DNA from: Nonomuraea fuscirosea
GTDB taxonomy: Bacteria > Actinomycetota > Actinomycetes > Streptosporangiales > Streptosporangiaceae
Direction of reading: 5' to 3'
Assembly (NCBI RefSeq): GCF_003001935.1
Contig: NZ_PVNG01000014.1
Location: 287,513 to 351,512 of the forward strand
Length of the DNA stretch: 64,000 nucleotides
Positions 49,803 through 58,512 of the stretch are shown here, piece by piece. The notes beneath the pieces were generated by a model. That model did no database searches. It was not told the DNA's origin and was given only the letters and a program-made list of their open reading frames with translations. The translations under genes and the position numbers were made by a program. Numbering within the stretch: the first letter of the stretch is position 1; each line of letters opens with the position of its first letter.

Positions 49803-50444
49803 ATGCGTCCGCGTCTCACCCCGCGTCTCACCCCGCGTCTCACCCCGTGTCCCAGCCCGCGTCTCAGCTCGTGTCCCAGCCCGCGTCTCAGCTCGCGTCC
49901 CGTCGTCCGCGCCGTGCTCGCCCTGACCCTCACCCTGGCGGCCGGCGGCTGCGCGAAGGCGGGGCTCGACGAGGCCAACAGGGTTCCGCAGAACGACGGC
50001 GCGAACGCCGACGTGGGCGACAGCCTGCGTCTGCGCAACGTCTTCCTGCTGCGCGGCGCCGGCCAGGACGCCTCCGCCCCGCCGGAGACCCTGTTCGGGG
50101 TGCTGGTCAACGAGGCCGGGCGGCCCGACCAGGTCGAGCGGATCACGGTCGAGGGGGGCGGCTCGGTCCAGCTCGCCGGGCCGCTCGCGCTGCCGCCGAA
50201 CCAGCCGGTCGGCACCGGCAACCAGCCGCTCGGCACGGTCAGCGGCGTGCGGGCGGGGACGGTGCCGATGACGTTCACGTTCAAGGAGGCGAAGCCGGTG
50301 CGGCTGATGGTGCCGGTCAAGACGCGGACCGGCCACTTCGCCGACCTGCCGGCCGCGCCCCAGGCGCCGCCGTCCCCGACGTCCCCGGCCACCGCTCCGC
50401 CCCCTCAGTCGGCCTCGCCGTCGGCGTCTCCATCAGCCGAGTGA
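49803..50444 (+). CDS. Exported lipoprotein, DUF461/PCuAC-like, with a repeat-expanded signal region
   Basis: 213 residues. ATG 49803 follows GAGGAGGACCTAGCG. The first 33 residues are PRLT/CPSPRLSS repeats, an unusually long n-region, then VVRAVLALTLTLAAGGC, a hydrophobic core and lipobox. The mature domain (GDSLRLRNVFLLRG...VLVNEAGRPDQVERITVEGGGS) has the beta-sandwich pattern of the DUF461/PCuAC group, some of which bind copper; the Met/His metal ligands are not obvious. The end is Pro/Ser-rich. It overlaps the convergent IclR gene by 12 bases. Confidence 0.75.
   Translation: MRPRLTPRLTPRLTPCPSPRLSSCPSPRLSSRPVVRAVLALTLTLAAGGCAKAGLDEANRVPQNDGANADVGDSLRLRNVFLLRGAGQDASAPPETLFGVLVNEAGRPDQVERITVEGGGSVQLAGPLALPPNQPVGTGNQPLGTVSGVRAGTVPMTFTFKEAKPVRLMVPVKTRTGHFADLPAAPQAPPSPTSPATAPPPQSASPSASPSAE
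49812..49895 (+). repeat. In-frame 12-bp and 24-bp tandem repeats in a signal peptide
   Basis: CGTCTCACCCCG is repeated three times exactly (49812-49847), then a related 24-bp unit twice exactly (49848-49871, 49872-49895). They encode the PRLT and CPSPRLSS repeats before the hydrophobic signal core. Confidence 0.9.
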
Positions 50445-51146
50445 CTCGGTCAGCGTTCTGGCGGCCTGGGTGACGAGCTTGCCGTACTCGGCGCGCAGTG
50501 GCTCCGGCATGCGGCTGGCCGGGGTGGAGACGCTGAGGCTGGCGACCGGCCCGTCGGGGCCGAGCACCGCGGCGGCGACGGCGGCGATGTCGGATCGCCA
50601 CTCGCCCCGGTTGTCGGCGTAGCCACGCGCGAGCACCCCGTCCAGCTCGGCCCGCAGCGCGTCGGGGTCGGTGATCGTGGTGCCGGTGTAGCCGAGCAGC
50701 GTGCCGGCGGGGCGGCGGAGGTGGGCGAGGACGGCCTTGCCGTTGGCCGAGGCGTGCAGGGGCAGCCTGATGCCGAGCGGCAGCACGATGCGTAGCGGCT
50801 TGTCGGTCTCCAGCCGTTCGATCAGCACGACCGCGTCGCCCTCGGGCACCATGAGGTGGATCGTCTCGCCGGTGCGCTGGCGCAGCTCCTCCATGACCGG
50901 CATGGCCGCGTCACGCAACCCCAGCTCGGTCGTACGGGCGATCTGCAGCGCCTTGCTGGTGACCTGCCAGCGGGTGACCTCGCCCCCGGCGGGCCTGATC
51001 CAGCCGGCCTCGTTCAGCGTCCGCAGCGAGCGCTGCACCGTGCTCTTCGGCAGGCCGAGCTCTCTGGCCAGCTCGCCGACGCCGATCGGCTGGCGCGCGG
51101 CGACCTCTTCGAGCACCCGGAGGGCGTTGATCACGTTCTGCATCAT
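50433..51146 (-). CDS. IclR-family transcriptional regulator
   Basis: 237 residues. The N-terminal winged helix (ALRVLEEVAARQPIGVGELARELGLPKSTVQRSLRTLNEAGWI) and the GAF-like effector domain (GETIHLMVPEGDAVVLIERL; LPLHASANGKAVLAHL) are canonical. IclR proteins control glyoxylate, aromatic and hydroxy-acid catabolism. It is divergent from the glyoxylate-type aminotransferase with a dyad in the gap, so it most likely controls that operon and itself. Confidence 0.93.
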   Translation of the reverse strand: MMQNVINALRVLEEVAARQPIGVGELARELGLPKSTVQRSLRTLNEAGWIRPAGGEVTRWQVTSKALQIARTTELGLRDAAMPVMEELRQRTGETIHLMVPEGDAVVLIERLETDKPLRIVLPLGIRLPLHASANGKAVLAHLRRPAGTLLGYTGTTITDPDALRAELDGVLARGYADNRGEWRSDIAAVAAAVLGPDGPVASLSVSTPASRMPEPLRAEYGKLVTQAARTLTESLG

Positions 51147-51189
51147 TGACTCCTCTACGGGCTGATTTTAATGTTAATGAACCGCACGG

Positions 51190-51204
51190 CGGCACGCTGT
51201 GCCG
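51190..51204. promoter_or_regulatory. Dyad CGGCAC-GCT-GTGCCG, candidate IclR operator
   Basis: A perfect 15-bp palindrome 28 bases upstream of the aminotransferase start. Next to it, TTAATGTTAA (51168-51177) is a sharp AT-rich island that could hold the divergent -10 boxes. Confidence 0.55.
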
Positions 51205-51231
51205 TGTGATGGCACGGAGGTGGAGAAGACG

Positions 51232-52371
51232 GTGGGCCGGCATTTCCTGCAGATCCCCGGGCCGACGAACGTCCCCGACCGGGTGCTGCGCGCGATCGCC
51301 CAGCCCACGATCGACCATCGGGGGCCCGCGTTCGCCCGGCTGGCGGGCGAGCTGCTGGAGCGGCTGAAGGTCGTGTTCGCGACGAGCGGCCCCGTCGTGG
51401 TCTACCCCTCCTCCGGTACGGGCGCCTGGGAGGCGGCGCTGGTCAACACGCTGTCGCCCGGTGAGAAGGTGCTGGCGTTCGAGACCGGGCACTTCTCCTC
51501 GCTGTGGTGTGAGATGGCCGCCCGGCTGGGCCTGGTCGTGGACCTGGTGCCGGGCGACTGGCGGCACGGCGCCGACCCCGTCGCGCTGGCCGAACGCCTG
51601 ACCCCCGACGTGGCCGCCGTCATGGTGGTGCACAACGAGACCTCGACCGGGGTGCGCAGCCGCGTCCCCGAGATCCGCTACGCCCTCGACCGGGCCGGTC
51701 ACGACGCGCTGCTGCTGGTGGACACGATCTCGTCGCTCGGCTCGATGGACTACCGCCACGACGAGTGGGGCGTGGACGTGACCGTCGGCTGCTCGCAGAA
51801 GGGGCTGATGCTGCCGCCGGGCATCGGCTTCAACGCGGTCAGCGAGAAGGCGCTGGCGCGCCGGGGGCGGCTGCCCCGCTCGTACTGGGACTGGGATCCG
51901 ATCATCGCGGCCAACCGGCAGGGCTTCTTCCCGTACACGCCGCCCACCAACCTGCTGTACGGGCTGCGCGAGGCGCTCGTCATGCTGGAGGAGGAGGGCC
52001 TGGCGGCGGTGTTCGCCCGGCACGACCGGCACGCCGAGGCGACCAGACTGGCCGTGCGCGGATGGGGGCTGGAGGTGCTCTGCGCCGACGAGCGCGAACA
52101 TTCCAGCTCGCTGACCGCCGTGCTGATGCCGGACGGCCACGACGCCGACGCGGTCAGGCGGCTGATCCTGGAGCGCTACGACATGTCGCTCGGGACGGGC
52201 CTCGGGCGGCTGGCCGGGCGCGTCTTCAGGATCGGGCATCTCGGCCACTTCAACGACCTCATGCTGGCCGGCACGCTGAGCGGGGTCGAGATGGGCCTGC
52301 GCGCGGCCGGAGTGCCGATCAAGGAGGGCGGCGTCAGGGCGGCGCTGGCCCATCTGGAGTCCGCCCGATGA
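51232..52371 (+). CDS. Class V aminotransferase, serine/alanine-glyoxylate type
   Basis: 379 residues starting VGRHFLQIPGPTNVPDRVLRA, the family's standard N-terminus; GTG 51232 is chosen for that and for GGAGGTGGAGAAG upstream. VVYPSSGTGAWEAAL binds PLP phosphate, LLVDTISSLGS holds the PLP aspartate, and VGCSQKGLMLPPGIG the Schiff-base lysine. It transfers an amino group from serine or alanine to glyoxylate or a related keto acid. It overlaps the next gene (ATGA), giving a tight catabolic operon. Confidence 0.92.
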   Translation: MGRHFLQIPGPTNVPDRVLRAIAQPTIDHRGPAFARLAGELLERLKVVFATSGPVVVYPSSGTGAWEAALVNTLSPGEKVLAFETGHFSSLWCEMAARLGLVVDLVPGDWRHGADPVALAERLTPDVAAVMVVHNETSTGVRSRVPEIRYALDRAGHDALLLVDTISSLGSMDYRHDEWGVDVTVGCSQKGLMLPPGIGFNAVSEKALARRGRLPRSYWDWDPIIAANRQGFFPYTPPTNLLYGLREALVMLEEEGLAAVFARHDRHAEATRLAVRGWGLEVLCADEREHSSSLTAVLMPDGHDADAVRRLILERYDMSLGTGLGRLAGRVFRIGHLGHFNDLMLAGTLSGVEMGLRAAGVPIKEGGVRAALAHLESAR

Positions 52372-55154
52372 GCCTGGCGCGACCAGACAGCCTGGCCCGC
52401 GAGCTGGCCCCGATCCTGTCCGGTGACGTCAGGGACGACCCCTACACCAGGCACCTCTACTCCTCCGACGCCAGCATGTACGCCATCGAGCCGCTGGCCG
52501 TCGCCTTCCCCCGTCACACCGACGACGTGCAGGCCCTGGTCGCGGCCTGCGGCGAGCTGGGCGTGCCGGTCCTGCCGCGCGGAGCGGGCACCAGCCTGGC
52601 CGGCCAGACCGTGGGCGCGGCGGTGATCGTGGACTTCTCCCGGCACATGAACCGCATCCTGGAGATCGACGGCCGCACCGCCCGGGTGCAGCCCGGCGTC
52701 GTCCAGGACCAGCTCAACCGGGCCGCCCGCAAGCACGGGCTGATGTTCGGCCCCGACACCTCCACCAGCAACCGGGCCACGATCGGCGGGATGATCGGCA
52801 ACAACTCCGCCGGCAGCCACTCCGTCCTGTACGGCTCCACCATCGACCACGTGCGGGCGCTGCGGGTCGTGCTCGCCGACGCCACCACCCCCGACCTGGC
52901 CGGCGACGCCCGGCTGAACGGCGCGGTCGCCGAGGTGCTGGGCGGGCTCGACCTGTCGGGCTTCCCGCGCTTCTGGCGGCACTCGGGCGGCTACCGCCTC
53001 GACGCCGCCGCCGGCGGCGACCTGACCAAGCTGATGGTCGGCTCCGAGGGCACCCTGGCCGTGGTCACCGAGGCCACGGTGGGGCTGGTGGAGCTGCCCA
53101 GGGCCAAGGCCATCGCCGTCGGCCACTTCACCTCGACCCCGGCCGCCATCGCCGCCACCGCCGACGCCCTGTCGTTCGGCGCGGCCTCGGTCGAACTGCT
53201 GGACAAGGCCATCCTCGACCTGTCCAGGCAGCGGGTGGACTACGCGGGCCTGGGCGACATCCTGGAGGGCGAGCCGCGGGCGCTGCTGTTCGTGGAGTTC
53301 TTCGGCGACGGGCCGGCCGAGGTGGCCGACCGCGTCGGCAAGCTCGCCGCCACCTGGAAGGCGAACGGCCACGGCTACCACACGCTCAAGGCCGTCACCG
53401 CGCGGGAGCAGTCGGCGGTGCTCAAGGTGCGCAAGGCGGGGCTCGGCCTGCTGATGGCCTCCAGCGTCGGCAGCCGCAGGCCGCTCGCCTTCGTGGAGGA
53501 CACGGCCGTGCCGCCCGACCGGCTGGTGCCGTACGTGGAGGAGTTCGCCCGGATCCTCGGCCGCCACGGGCTGAACGCCGGCTTCTACGGCCACTGCTCG
53601 GTCGGCTGCCTGCACATCCGCCCGTTCGTCGACCTGCGCGCGCCCGGCGGGATCGAGACGATGCGGGCGGTGGCCGAGGAGGTCGCCGAGCTGGCCGCCA
53701 GGCACGGCGGCGTCAACTCCAGCGAGCACGGCGACGGGCTGGCCCGCTCCGAGTTCAACCGGCGGCTGTTCGGCGACCCGATCTACGAGGCGATGCGGCG
53801 GGTCAAGCAGATCTTCGACCCCCATGGCAGGCTCAACCCCGGCAAGATCGTGGACGCGCCGCCGATGACCGACCACCTGCGCGACCCCGCGCGGCCCGAG
53901 CCGAAGCCCCTGGCCACCACGCTCTCCTTCGGCCCGGGAGGCATGCACGCGGCGGCCGACCGGTGCATGAACATCGGCGTGTGCCGCAAGGACGACACCG
54001 GCGTCATGTGCCCGTCGTACATGGCCACCCGCGAGGAGGAGCACTCCACCCGCGGCCGGGCCAATGCCCTGGTCAAGGCGCTGTCTGCGCCCGACCCGCG
54101 GCGGGAGCTGGGCGACGAGCGGCTGCACGGCATCCTCGACCTCTGCCTGGAGTGCAAGGCGTGCCAGTCGGAGTGCCCGCTCGGGGTGGACATGGCCGCG
54201 ATGAAGAGCGAGTTCCTGCACCAGTACCAGCAGACGCACGGCGTGCCGCTGCGCTCGCGGGCCTTCGGCGCGATCAGGACGCTCAACCGGCTCGGCTCGG
54301 CCACCGCGCCGCTGTCGAACTGGCTGGCCGGCGCCGTACGCGGCCCGCTCCGCCTGAGCCGGCGCCGCCCCCTTCCCCGCTTCCGGCGCGACACCCTGCC
54401 GCGCTGGTTCTCCCGCCGCCCCGAGCCGGGGGGCGGGCGCGAGGTCATCCTGCTGGCCGACTCCTTCACCACCTTCACCGAGCCCGCCGTCGGCCGCGCC
54501 GCCGTCGAACTGCTGGAACACGCCGGCTACCGGGTCCGCCTGGAGTCGAAGGGCTGCTGCGGGCGCTCCAGCCTCTCCAAGGGCCTGCTCGACCAGGCTC
54601 GTACGATGGCCGCGGATCTGGTCGGCCGCCTGGCCGACTCCGACGCCCCCATCGTCGGCCTCGAACCGTCCTGCCTGCTCACCCTCAAGGACGAGTACGC
54701 CGCCCTGCTCCCCGGCGACCCCCGGGTGGCCGACGTCGCGGCCAGGGCCAGGCTCGTCCCCGAACTGCTGGTGCGGGCCGTCGACGACGGCTCGCTCGTG
54801 CTCGGGGACGCGCTCAAGGACCGCCGGATCCTGCTGCACGGCCACTGCCACGAGAAGGCCGTCACCGGCACCACCGCCACGTACGCGCTGCTGTCCAGGA
54901 TCCCGGGAGCGGAGGTGACGGAGATCGACGCCGGCTGCTGCGGAATGGCCGGATCGTTCGGCTTCGAGGCCGAGCACTACGACCTGTCCATGAAGATCGG
55001 CGGCCTCCGGCTCTTCCCGGCGATCGCCGCGTCCTCGCCCGACACGCTGCTCGCGGCCACGGGGGTCTCGTGCCGCCAGCAGATCGCCCACGGCGCGTCC
55101 CGCACCGCTCTTCACCCGGTCGAGCTGATTCACAGGGCGGCCGGGCTGCCATAA
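52368..55154 (+). CDS. Fused FAD-linked oxidase and Fe-S protein (GlcD-GlcF/Dld-II type)
   Basis: 928 residues. Residues about 45-480 are a PCMH FAD domain plus FAD-linked oxidase C-domain (PRGAGTSLAGQTVGAAVIVDF; GGMIGNNSAGSHSVLYGST). Residues 533-600 hold two ferredoxin-like clusters (CMNIGVC...CPSY; CLECKACQSECP). Two cysteine-rich CCG domains end the protein (KGCCGRSS near 728; DAGCCGMAGSF near 856). This architecture oxidises 2-hydroxyacids such as glycolate or D-lactate and passes electrons to the quinone pool. Placement after a glyoxylate aminotransferase favours glycolate or a related acid. Confidence 0.92.
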   Translation: MSLARPDSLARELAPILSGDVRDDPYTRHLYSSDASMYAIEPLAVAFPRHTDDVQALVAACGELGVPVLPRGAGTSLAGQTVGAAVIVDFSRHMNRILEIDGRTARVQPGVVQDQLNRAARKHGLMFGPDTSTSNRATIGGMIGNNSAGSHSVLYGSTIDHVRALRVVLADATTPDLAGDARLNGAVAEVLGGLDLSGFPRFWRHSGGYRLDAAAGGDLTKLMVGSEGTLAVVTEATVGLVELPRAKAIAVGHFTSTPAAIAATADALSFGAASVELLDKAILDLSRQRVDYAGLGDILEGEPRALLFVEFFGDGPAEVADRVGKLAATWKANGHGYHTLKAVTAREQSAVLKVRKAGLGLLMASSVGSRRPLAFVEDTAVPPDRLVPYVEEFARILGRHGLNAGFYGHCSVGCLHIRPFVDLRAPGGIETMRAVAEEVAELAARHGGVNSSEHGDGLARSEFNRRLFGDPIYEAMRRVKQIFDPHGRLNPGKIVDAPPMTDHLRDPARPEPKPLATTLSFGPGGMHAAADRCMNIGVCRKDDTGVMCPSYMATREEEHSTRGRANALVKALSAPDPRRELGDERLHGILDLCLECKACQSECPLGVDMAAMKSEFLHQYQQTHGVPLRSRAFGAIRTLNRLGSATAPLSNWLAGAVRGPLRLSRRRPLPRFRRDTLPRWFSRRPEPGGGREVILLADSFTTFTEPAVGRAAVELLEHAGYRVRLESKGCCGRSSLSKGLLDQARTMAADLVGRLADSDAPIVGLEPSCLLTLKDEYAALLPGDPRVADVAARARLVPELLVRAVDDGSLVLGDALKDRRILLHGHCHEKAVTGTTATYALLSRIPGAEVTEIDAGCCGMAGSFGFEAEHYDLSMKIGGLRLFPAIAASSPDTLLAATGVSCRQQIAHGASRTALHPVELIHRAAGLP

Positions 55155-55181
55155 CACGTTCGGGGGAGATCGGAGTACGCA

Positions 55182-56603
55182 GTGTCCGCAGAGCTCCTGT
55201 CCATTCTCGCCCTCATCGTCATGTTCGTCGTGGCCACCCTCTTCCCCGTGAACCTGGGAGCGCTGGCCCTCGTCGGCGCCTTCCTGGTCGGCACGCTGGC
55301 CGCCGGCATGGAGACCGACCAGATTCTCGACGCCTTCCCCGGCAGCCTCTTCGTGATCCTCGTCGGGGTGACGCTCCTGTTCGCCATCGCCACCAACAAC
55401 GGCACCGTGGACTGGCTCGTCCGGGCCGCGGTGCATCTCGTACGGGGGCGGCTGGCGGCCATCCCGCCCGTCGTCTTCGTCATCTCCGCGCTGCTCACGG
55501 CCGTGGGGGCGCCGGCGCCCGCGGTGGCGGCGATCCTGGCGCCGATCGCGTTCGGGTTCGCGGCCGAGTACCGGATCCACGCGATGCTGATCGGGCTGAT
55601 GGTCGCGCACGGGACGCAGGCGGGGGCGTTCTCGCCGATCAGCGTGCTCGGCGGGATCGTGAACGGCGTCACCGCCGACGCGAACCTGCCCGGGAACAAC
55701 CTGGTGCTGTTCCTGGCCAGCTTCGCCTTCAACGCCGCCGCCGCGGTGGTCGTCTTCTTCGTCTTCGGGGGGCGGGAACTGCTGCGGCGCGGCACCTTGG
55801 AGTCCCTGCCCGGCGCCCCCGCCCCGTCCGGGGCCGTTTCGTCCGGTTCTGCGCCGTCCGGGGCTGTTCCGTCCGTGGCTGTTTCGTCCGGGACCGCTTC
55901 GTCCGTGGCCGGCCCGGACGGCGACGACGCGTCCGGCGCCTCCGGCGGTGGCGGGGTGACCACCGCGACGACCCGGGACACCGCGACCGGCGGCGGACTG
56001 CGGCTCACCCCGCACCAGGCGCTCACGCTGACCGGCATCGTCGCGCTCTGCGTGGCCGTGCTGGTGTTCAAGCTGGACGTCGGCCTGACCGCCGTCACCG
56101 TCGCCGTCGTCCTCTCGCTCACCTCCCCCAAGACGAACAAGGGCGCCGTCGAGCGGGTGGCCTGGCCGACCGTGCTGCTGATCTGCGGCGTCGTCACGTA
56201 CGTGGGCGTGCTCCAGGAGATCGGCACCGTGGACTACGTCGGCTCGGCGGTGGCCGCGATCGGCATCCCGCTGCTGGTCGCGCTGCTCATCTGCTACGTC
56301 GGCGGCGTCGTGTCGGCGTTCGCCTCGACCGTGGGCATCCTCGGCGCGCTGGTGCCGCTGGCCGTGCCGCTGCTGTCGCAGGGCAGCCTGGGTCCGATCG
56401 CGATGATCGCGGCGCTGTCGGTGTCGTCGGCGATCGTGGACGTCAGCCCGTTCTCGACGACGGGGGCGCTGCTGGTGGCCAACGTCAGGGGCATGGCGCG
56501 GGACGACTTCTACCGCAAACTCCTCGCCTACGGCGCGGTGATCGTCCTGGTCGGCCCGCTGGCCGCCTGGGCCGTCCTGGTCGCGCCCGGCTGGCTGGGC
56601 TGA
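55182..56603 (+). CDS. SLC13/MatC-like organic-acid permease
   Basis: 473 residues, about 11-12 spans, GTG start with GGAGTACGCA. The N-terminus MSAELLSILALIVMFVVATLFPVNLGAL resembles the MatC dicarboxylate-carrier N-domain. Paired motifs (HGTQAGAFSPISVLGGIVNG; VSSAIVDVSPFSTTGALLVAN) look like the two ion/substrate hairpins of the IT superfamily. A central cytoplasmic loop of about 75 residues is a Ser/Gly/Ala/Val repeat encoded by TCCGGGGC-like DNA repeats. It probably imports the acid used by the upstream oxidase. Confidence 0.85.
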   Translation: MSAELLSILALIVMFVVATLFPVNLGALALVGAFLVGTLAAGMETDQILDAFPGSLFVILVGVTLLFAIATNNGTVDWLVRAAVHLVRGRLAAIPPVVFVISALLTAVGAPAPAVAAILAPIAFGFAAEYRIHAMLIGLMVAHGTQAGAFSPISVLGGIVNGVTADANLPGNNLVLFLASFAFNAAAAVVVFFVFGGRELLRRGTLESLPGAPAPSGAVSSGSAPSGAVPSVAVSSGTASSVAGPDGDDASGASGGGGVTTATTRDTATGGGLRLTPHQALTLTGIVALCVAVLVFKLDVGLTAVTVAVVLSLTSPKTNKGAVERVAWPTVLLICGVVTYVGVLQEIGTVDYVGSAVAAIGIPLLVALLICYVGGVVSAFASTVGILGALVPLAVPLLSQGSLGPIAMIAALSVSSAIVDVSPFSTTGALLVANVRGMARDDFYRKLLAYGAVIVLVGPLAAWAVLVAPGWLG

Positions 56604-56793
56604 CCCCGGGCCGGCCCCGGGTCCGGCCCCGGCCGCCGCCGTCCGCTCCTGACCGGGCCTCGCCGTCCAGCCCGTTCGGGGGCGACGGCGGGCCCGGCCA
56701 GGCCGTCAGTGGAGGTGGGAGCGGAGCCGGGCCTATCGCGCGGGCTCCGGGGGAGGTTTCATCGTAGGCACAACCCGATCGTGGAGGCAGACC

Positions 56794-57105
56794 GTGGCAT
56801 TTCAGCTCATCGTTCTCTACAACCACCCCGAGAGCGCCGAGGCCTTCGACAAGCACTACGACGAGACGCACGCGCCGCTGGCGGCCCGGCTGCCGGGGCT
56901 GCGCTCGTACACCGTCACGCGTCCCGCCGCGGCGGGGGGCCGGCCGCCCGCCTACCATCTGGTCGCGGTGCTGACCTTCGACGACGAGGCGGCGTTCGGC
57001 GCGGCCATGTCCGGCGAGGAAGGCAAGGCGGCCGTGGCCGACCTGGCGAACTTCGCCGGGGCGGGCACCACGATACTCACCGGGCCCGCCGGCGTGGTGG
57101 TCTGA
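56794..57105 (+). CDS. EthD-domain protein
   Basis: 103 residues, GTG start preceded by GGAGGCAGACC. FQLIVLYNHPESAEAFDKHYDETHAPLAARLPGLRSYTV is the EthD dimeric ferredoxin-like fold with its conserved Y-DETHAPLA segment. EthD proteins accompany oxidative catabolic systems but their chemistry is usually unclear. It is 190 bases after the permease gene; I see no gene in that gap. Confidence 0.88.
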   Translation: MAFQLIVLYNHPESAEAFDKHYDETHAPLAARLPGLRSYTVTRPAAAGGRPPAYHLVAVLTFDDEAAFGAAMSGEEGKAAVADLANFAGAGTTILTGPAGVVV

Positions 57106-57136
57106 CCGCCACTCCGGCCACCACTCCGACCGTCAC

Positions 57137-57182
57137 GCCGATCGCCGCTCTGATCGCCGCGCCGATCGCCGCTCTGATCGCC
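57137..57182. repeat. Two perfect 22-bp direct repeats at a convergent junction
   Basis: A 22-bp unit beginning GCCGATCGCCGCTCTG occurs at 57137-57158 and 57161-57182, two bases apart. It contains several GATC sites. It lies between the EthD stop and the stop of the unknown membrane protein. Confidence 0.85.
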
Positions 57183-57208
57183 ACCGGAAGGCCGGCGATC
57201 TCGCGATC

Positions 57209-58189
57209 TCAGTTGATCGAAGGGGCGGGCACCGGCACCCGCCCCTGGTAGGGGTCGACGCGGCTGAGCGCGCCACGGGCGATCGCCTTCACGTCGGAGT
57301 CCGTGAACTCCTCCGTCAGCGGAATGGCCAGCGCCACGAACAGCTCCCGCGTCTCCGCCACCGTGGGCTGGGCGCTGAGCTGCGGCGCCCGGCCCAGCTC
57401 CAGCAGCCGGGTCTGGTCGAGGCTGGTCTCCAGCTCGACGTTCCACGGGTGGTAGTGGGCGCTGTCGCGCGGGATCGCCAGCCCGGGGAACTCGGGGCCG
57501 CGCTGGGTGATCACGAGGTGGGTCGAGGTGAGGTCGCAGCGGAACAGGGAGAAGGTGTCGGAGAGCCCGATCTTCAGGTCCAGCAGCCGGCCGTTGCGCT
57601 GCTGGTACCAGCACGCCGCGAGGATGGTGGCATAGACGTCCTTCCGCGTGTCGAGCGCCGTCCATCCCTTCTCCTCGGCGCCGTCGGACGACAGACTGCG
57701 GTGCAGTTGCGTGTACGCCGCGCACAACGCCTTGTTCGTCGGGTCGAGCAGTTCGAGCAGGAAGCGCATCCGTCTCCGCGTGTGGATCGCGCGCTCCACG
57801 CATTCCGGCAGGGTGACCGCCCGGATGTAGGTGCCGGTGCCGCCCTTGAACAGCCACAGATCGCTGTCCTTGCGCGCCTCGGCGAGTAAGCGGGTGATGG
57901 CCGCCCCGTTCAGCGACTTGACGGAGTCGCCGCTGGACAGCAACGTCCACATCCCGTCGGTGGCCCGCGACATGGCGGTGATCTGCTCGGCGACCCTGGC
58001 CTGCCGGTTCCTGTCCCTGATCCACACGTACGCGAGCAGCGCCAGGACCGGCAGGATCAGCTTGTCGGACTGCCCGTCCTCGAACACCTCCAGCAGATCG
58101 AGGATGCTGACGGCGGCGGCCACGATCAGCACGATGCCGAGGTCCAGGTTGGACATTGCGTTGCGGAGCCGTGTCGTCACCGTCGTCAT
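57209..58189 (-). CDS. Unknown membrane-anchored protein
   Basis: 326 residues. Two hydrophobic segments at about 15-30 and 45-60 (LGIVLIVAAAVSILDLL; LILPVLALLAYVWI) anchor a soluble C-terminal domain of about 265 residues. That domain has alternating strands and helices (SDLWLFKGGTGTYIRAVTLP; RMRFLLELLDPTNKALCAAY; STHLVITQRGPEFPGLAIP; SAHYHPWNVELETSLD). The GGTGTY and strand pattern recall PLD-like folds, but no HKD motif is present. I do not recognise the family. The gene is divergent from the HTH/NBR1-Ig-like gene. Confidence 0.75.
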   Translation of the reverse strand: MTTVTTRLRNAMSNLDLGIVLIVAAAVSILDLLEVFEDGQSDKLILPVLALLAYVWIRDRNRQARVAEQITAMSRATDGMWTLLSSGDSVKSLNGAAITRLLAEARKDSDLWLFKGGTGTYIRAVTLPECVERAIHTRRRMRFLLELLDPTNKALCAAYTQLHRSLSSDGAEEKGWTALDTRKDVYATILAACWYQQRNGRLLDLKIGLSDTFSLFRCDLTSTHLVITQRGPEFPGLAIPRDSAHYHPWNVELETSLDQTRLLELGRAPQLSAQPTVAETRELFVALAIPLTEEFTDSDVKAIARGALSRVDPYQGRVPVPAPSIN

Positions 58190-58365
58190 AGCTTGTCGTT
58201 TAACCGGCCGGACGCTTCCCGTCAAGCGTTCATCACCGTCCGGCACCATCCGCCGCCCCGTTCGCCCAACAATGAGGCGACTTGCGCCGAAACGGCCGCC
58301 ATCCGCGCTGTTTCCGCCGCCCCAGGGCCGCCGCACCGCCGTCACGGGGCCGTCACCTGGCCGCC

Positions 58366-58410
58366 TCGGGGCCGTCTCGGGGCCGTCTCGGGGCCGTCTT
58401 TGGGGCCGTC
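58366..58410. repeat. 11-bp phased tandem repeats in a divergent gap
   Basis: TCGGGGCCGTC is repeated three times exactly (58366-58398), with a fourth degenerate copy to 58410. The unit length is about one helical turn, so the copies lie on one DNA face. They occupy the 323-base gap between divergent genes, in which I see no gene. Confidence 0.8.
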
Positions 58411-58512
58411 TTGGGCCGCCGCACACTCTGACCCGGCGTTTGGTAGCCTCCCTTGCTCTTGGTGTGATGCGATGGAAGCCGTAGCGGGGCGGTCGATCGA
58501 AGCAGGGGTGTG

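Noticed and set aside
56604..56793. Possible small gene between the SLC13-type permease and EthD genes
   Set aside because: The gap is low-complexity GC-rich sequence with no frame having both a start and a ribosome site.
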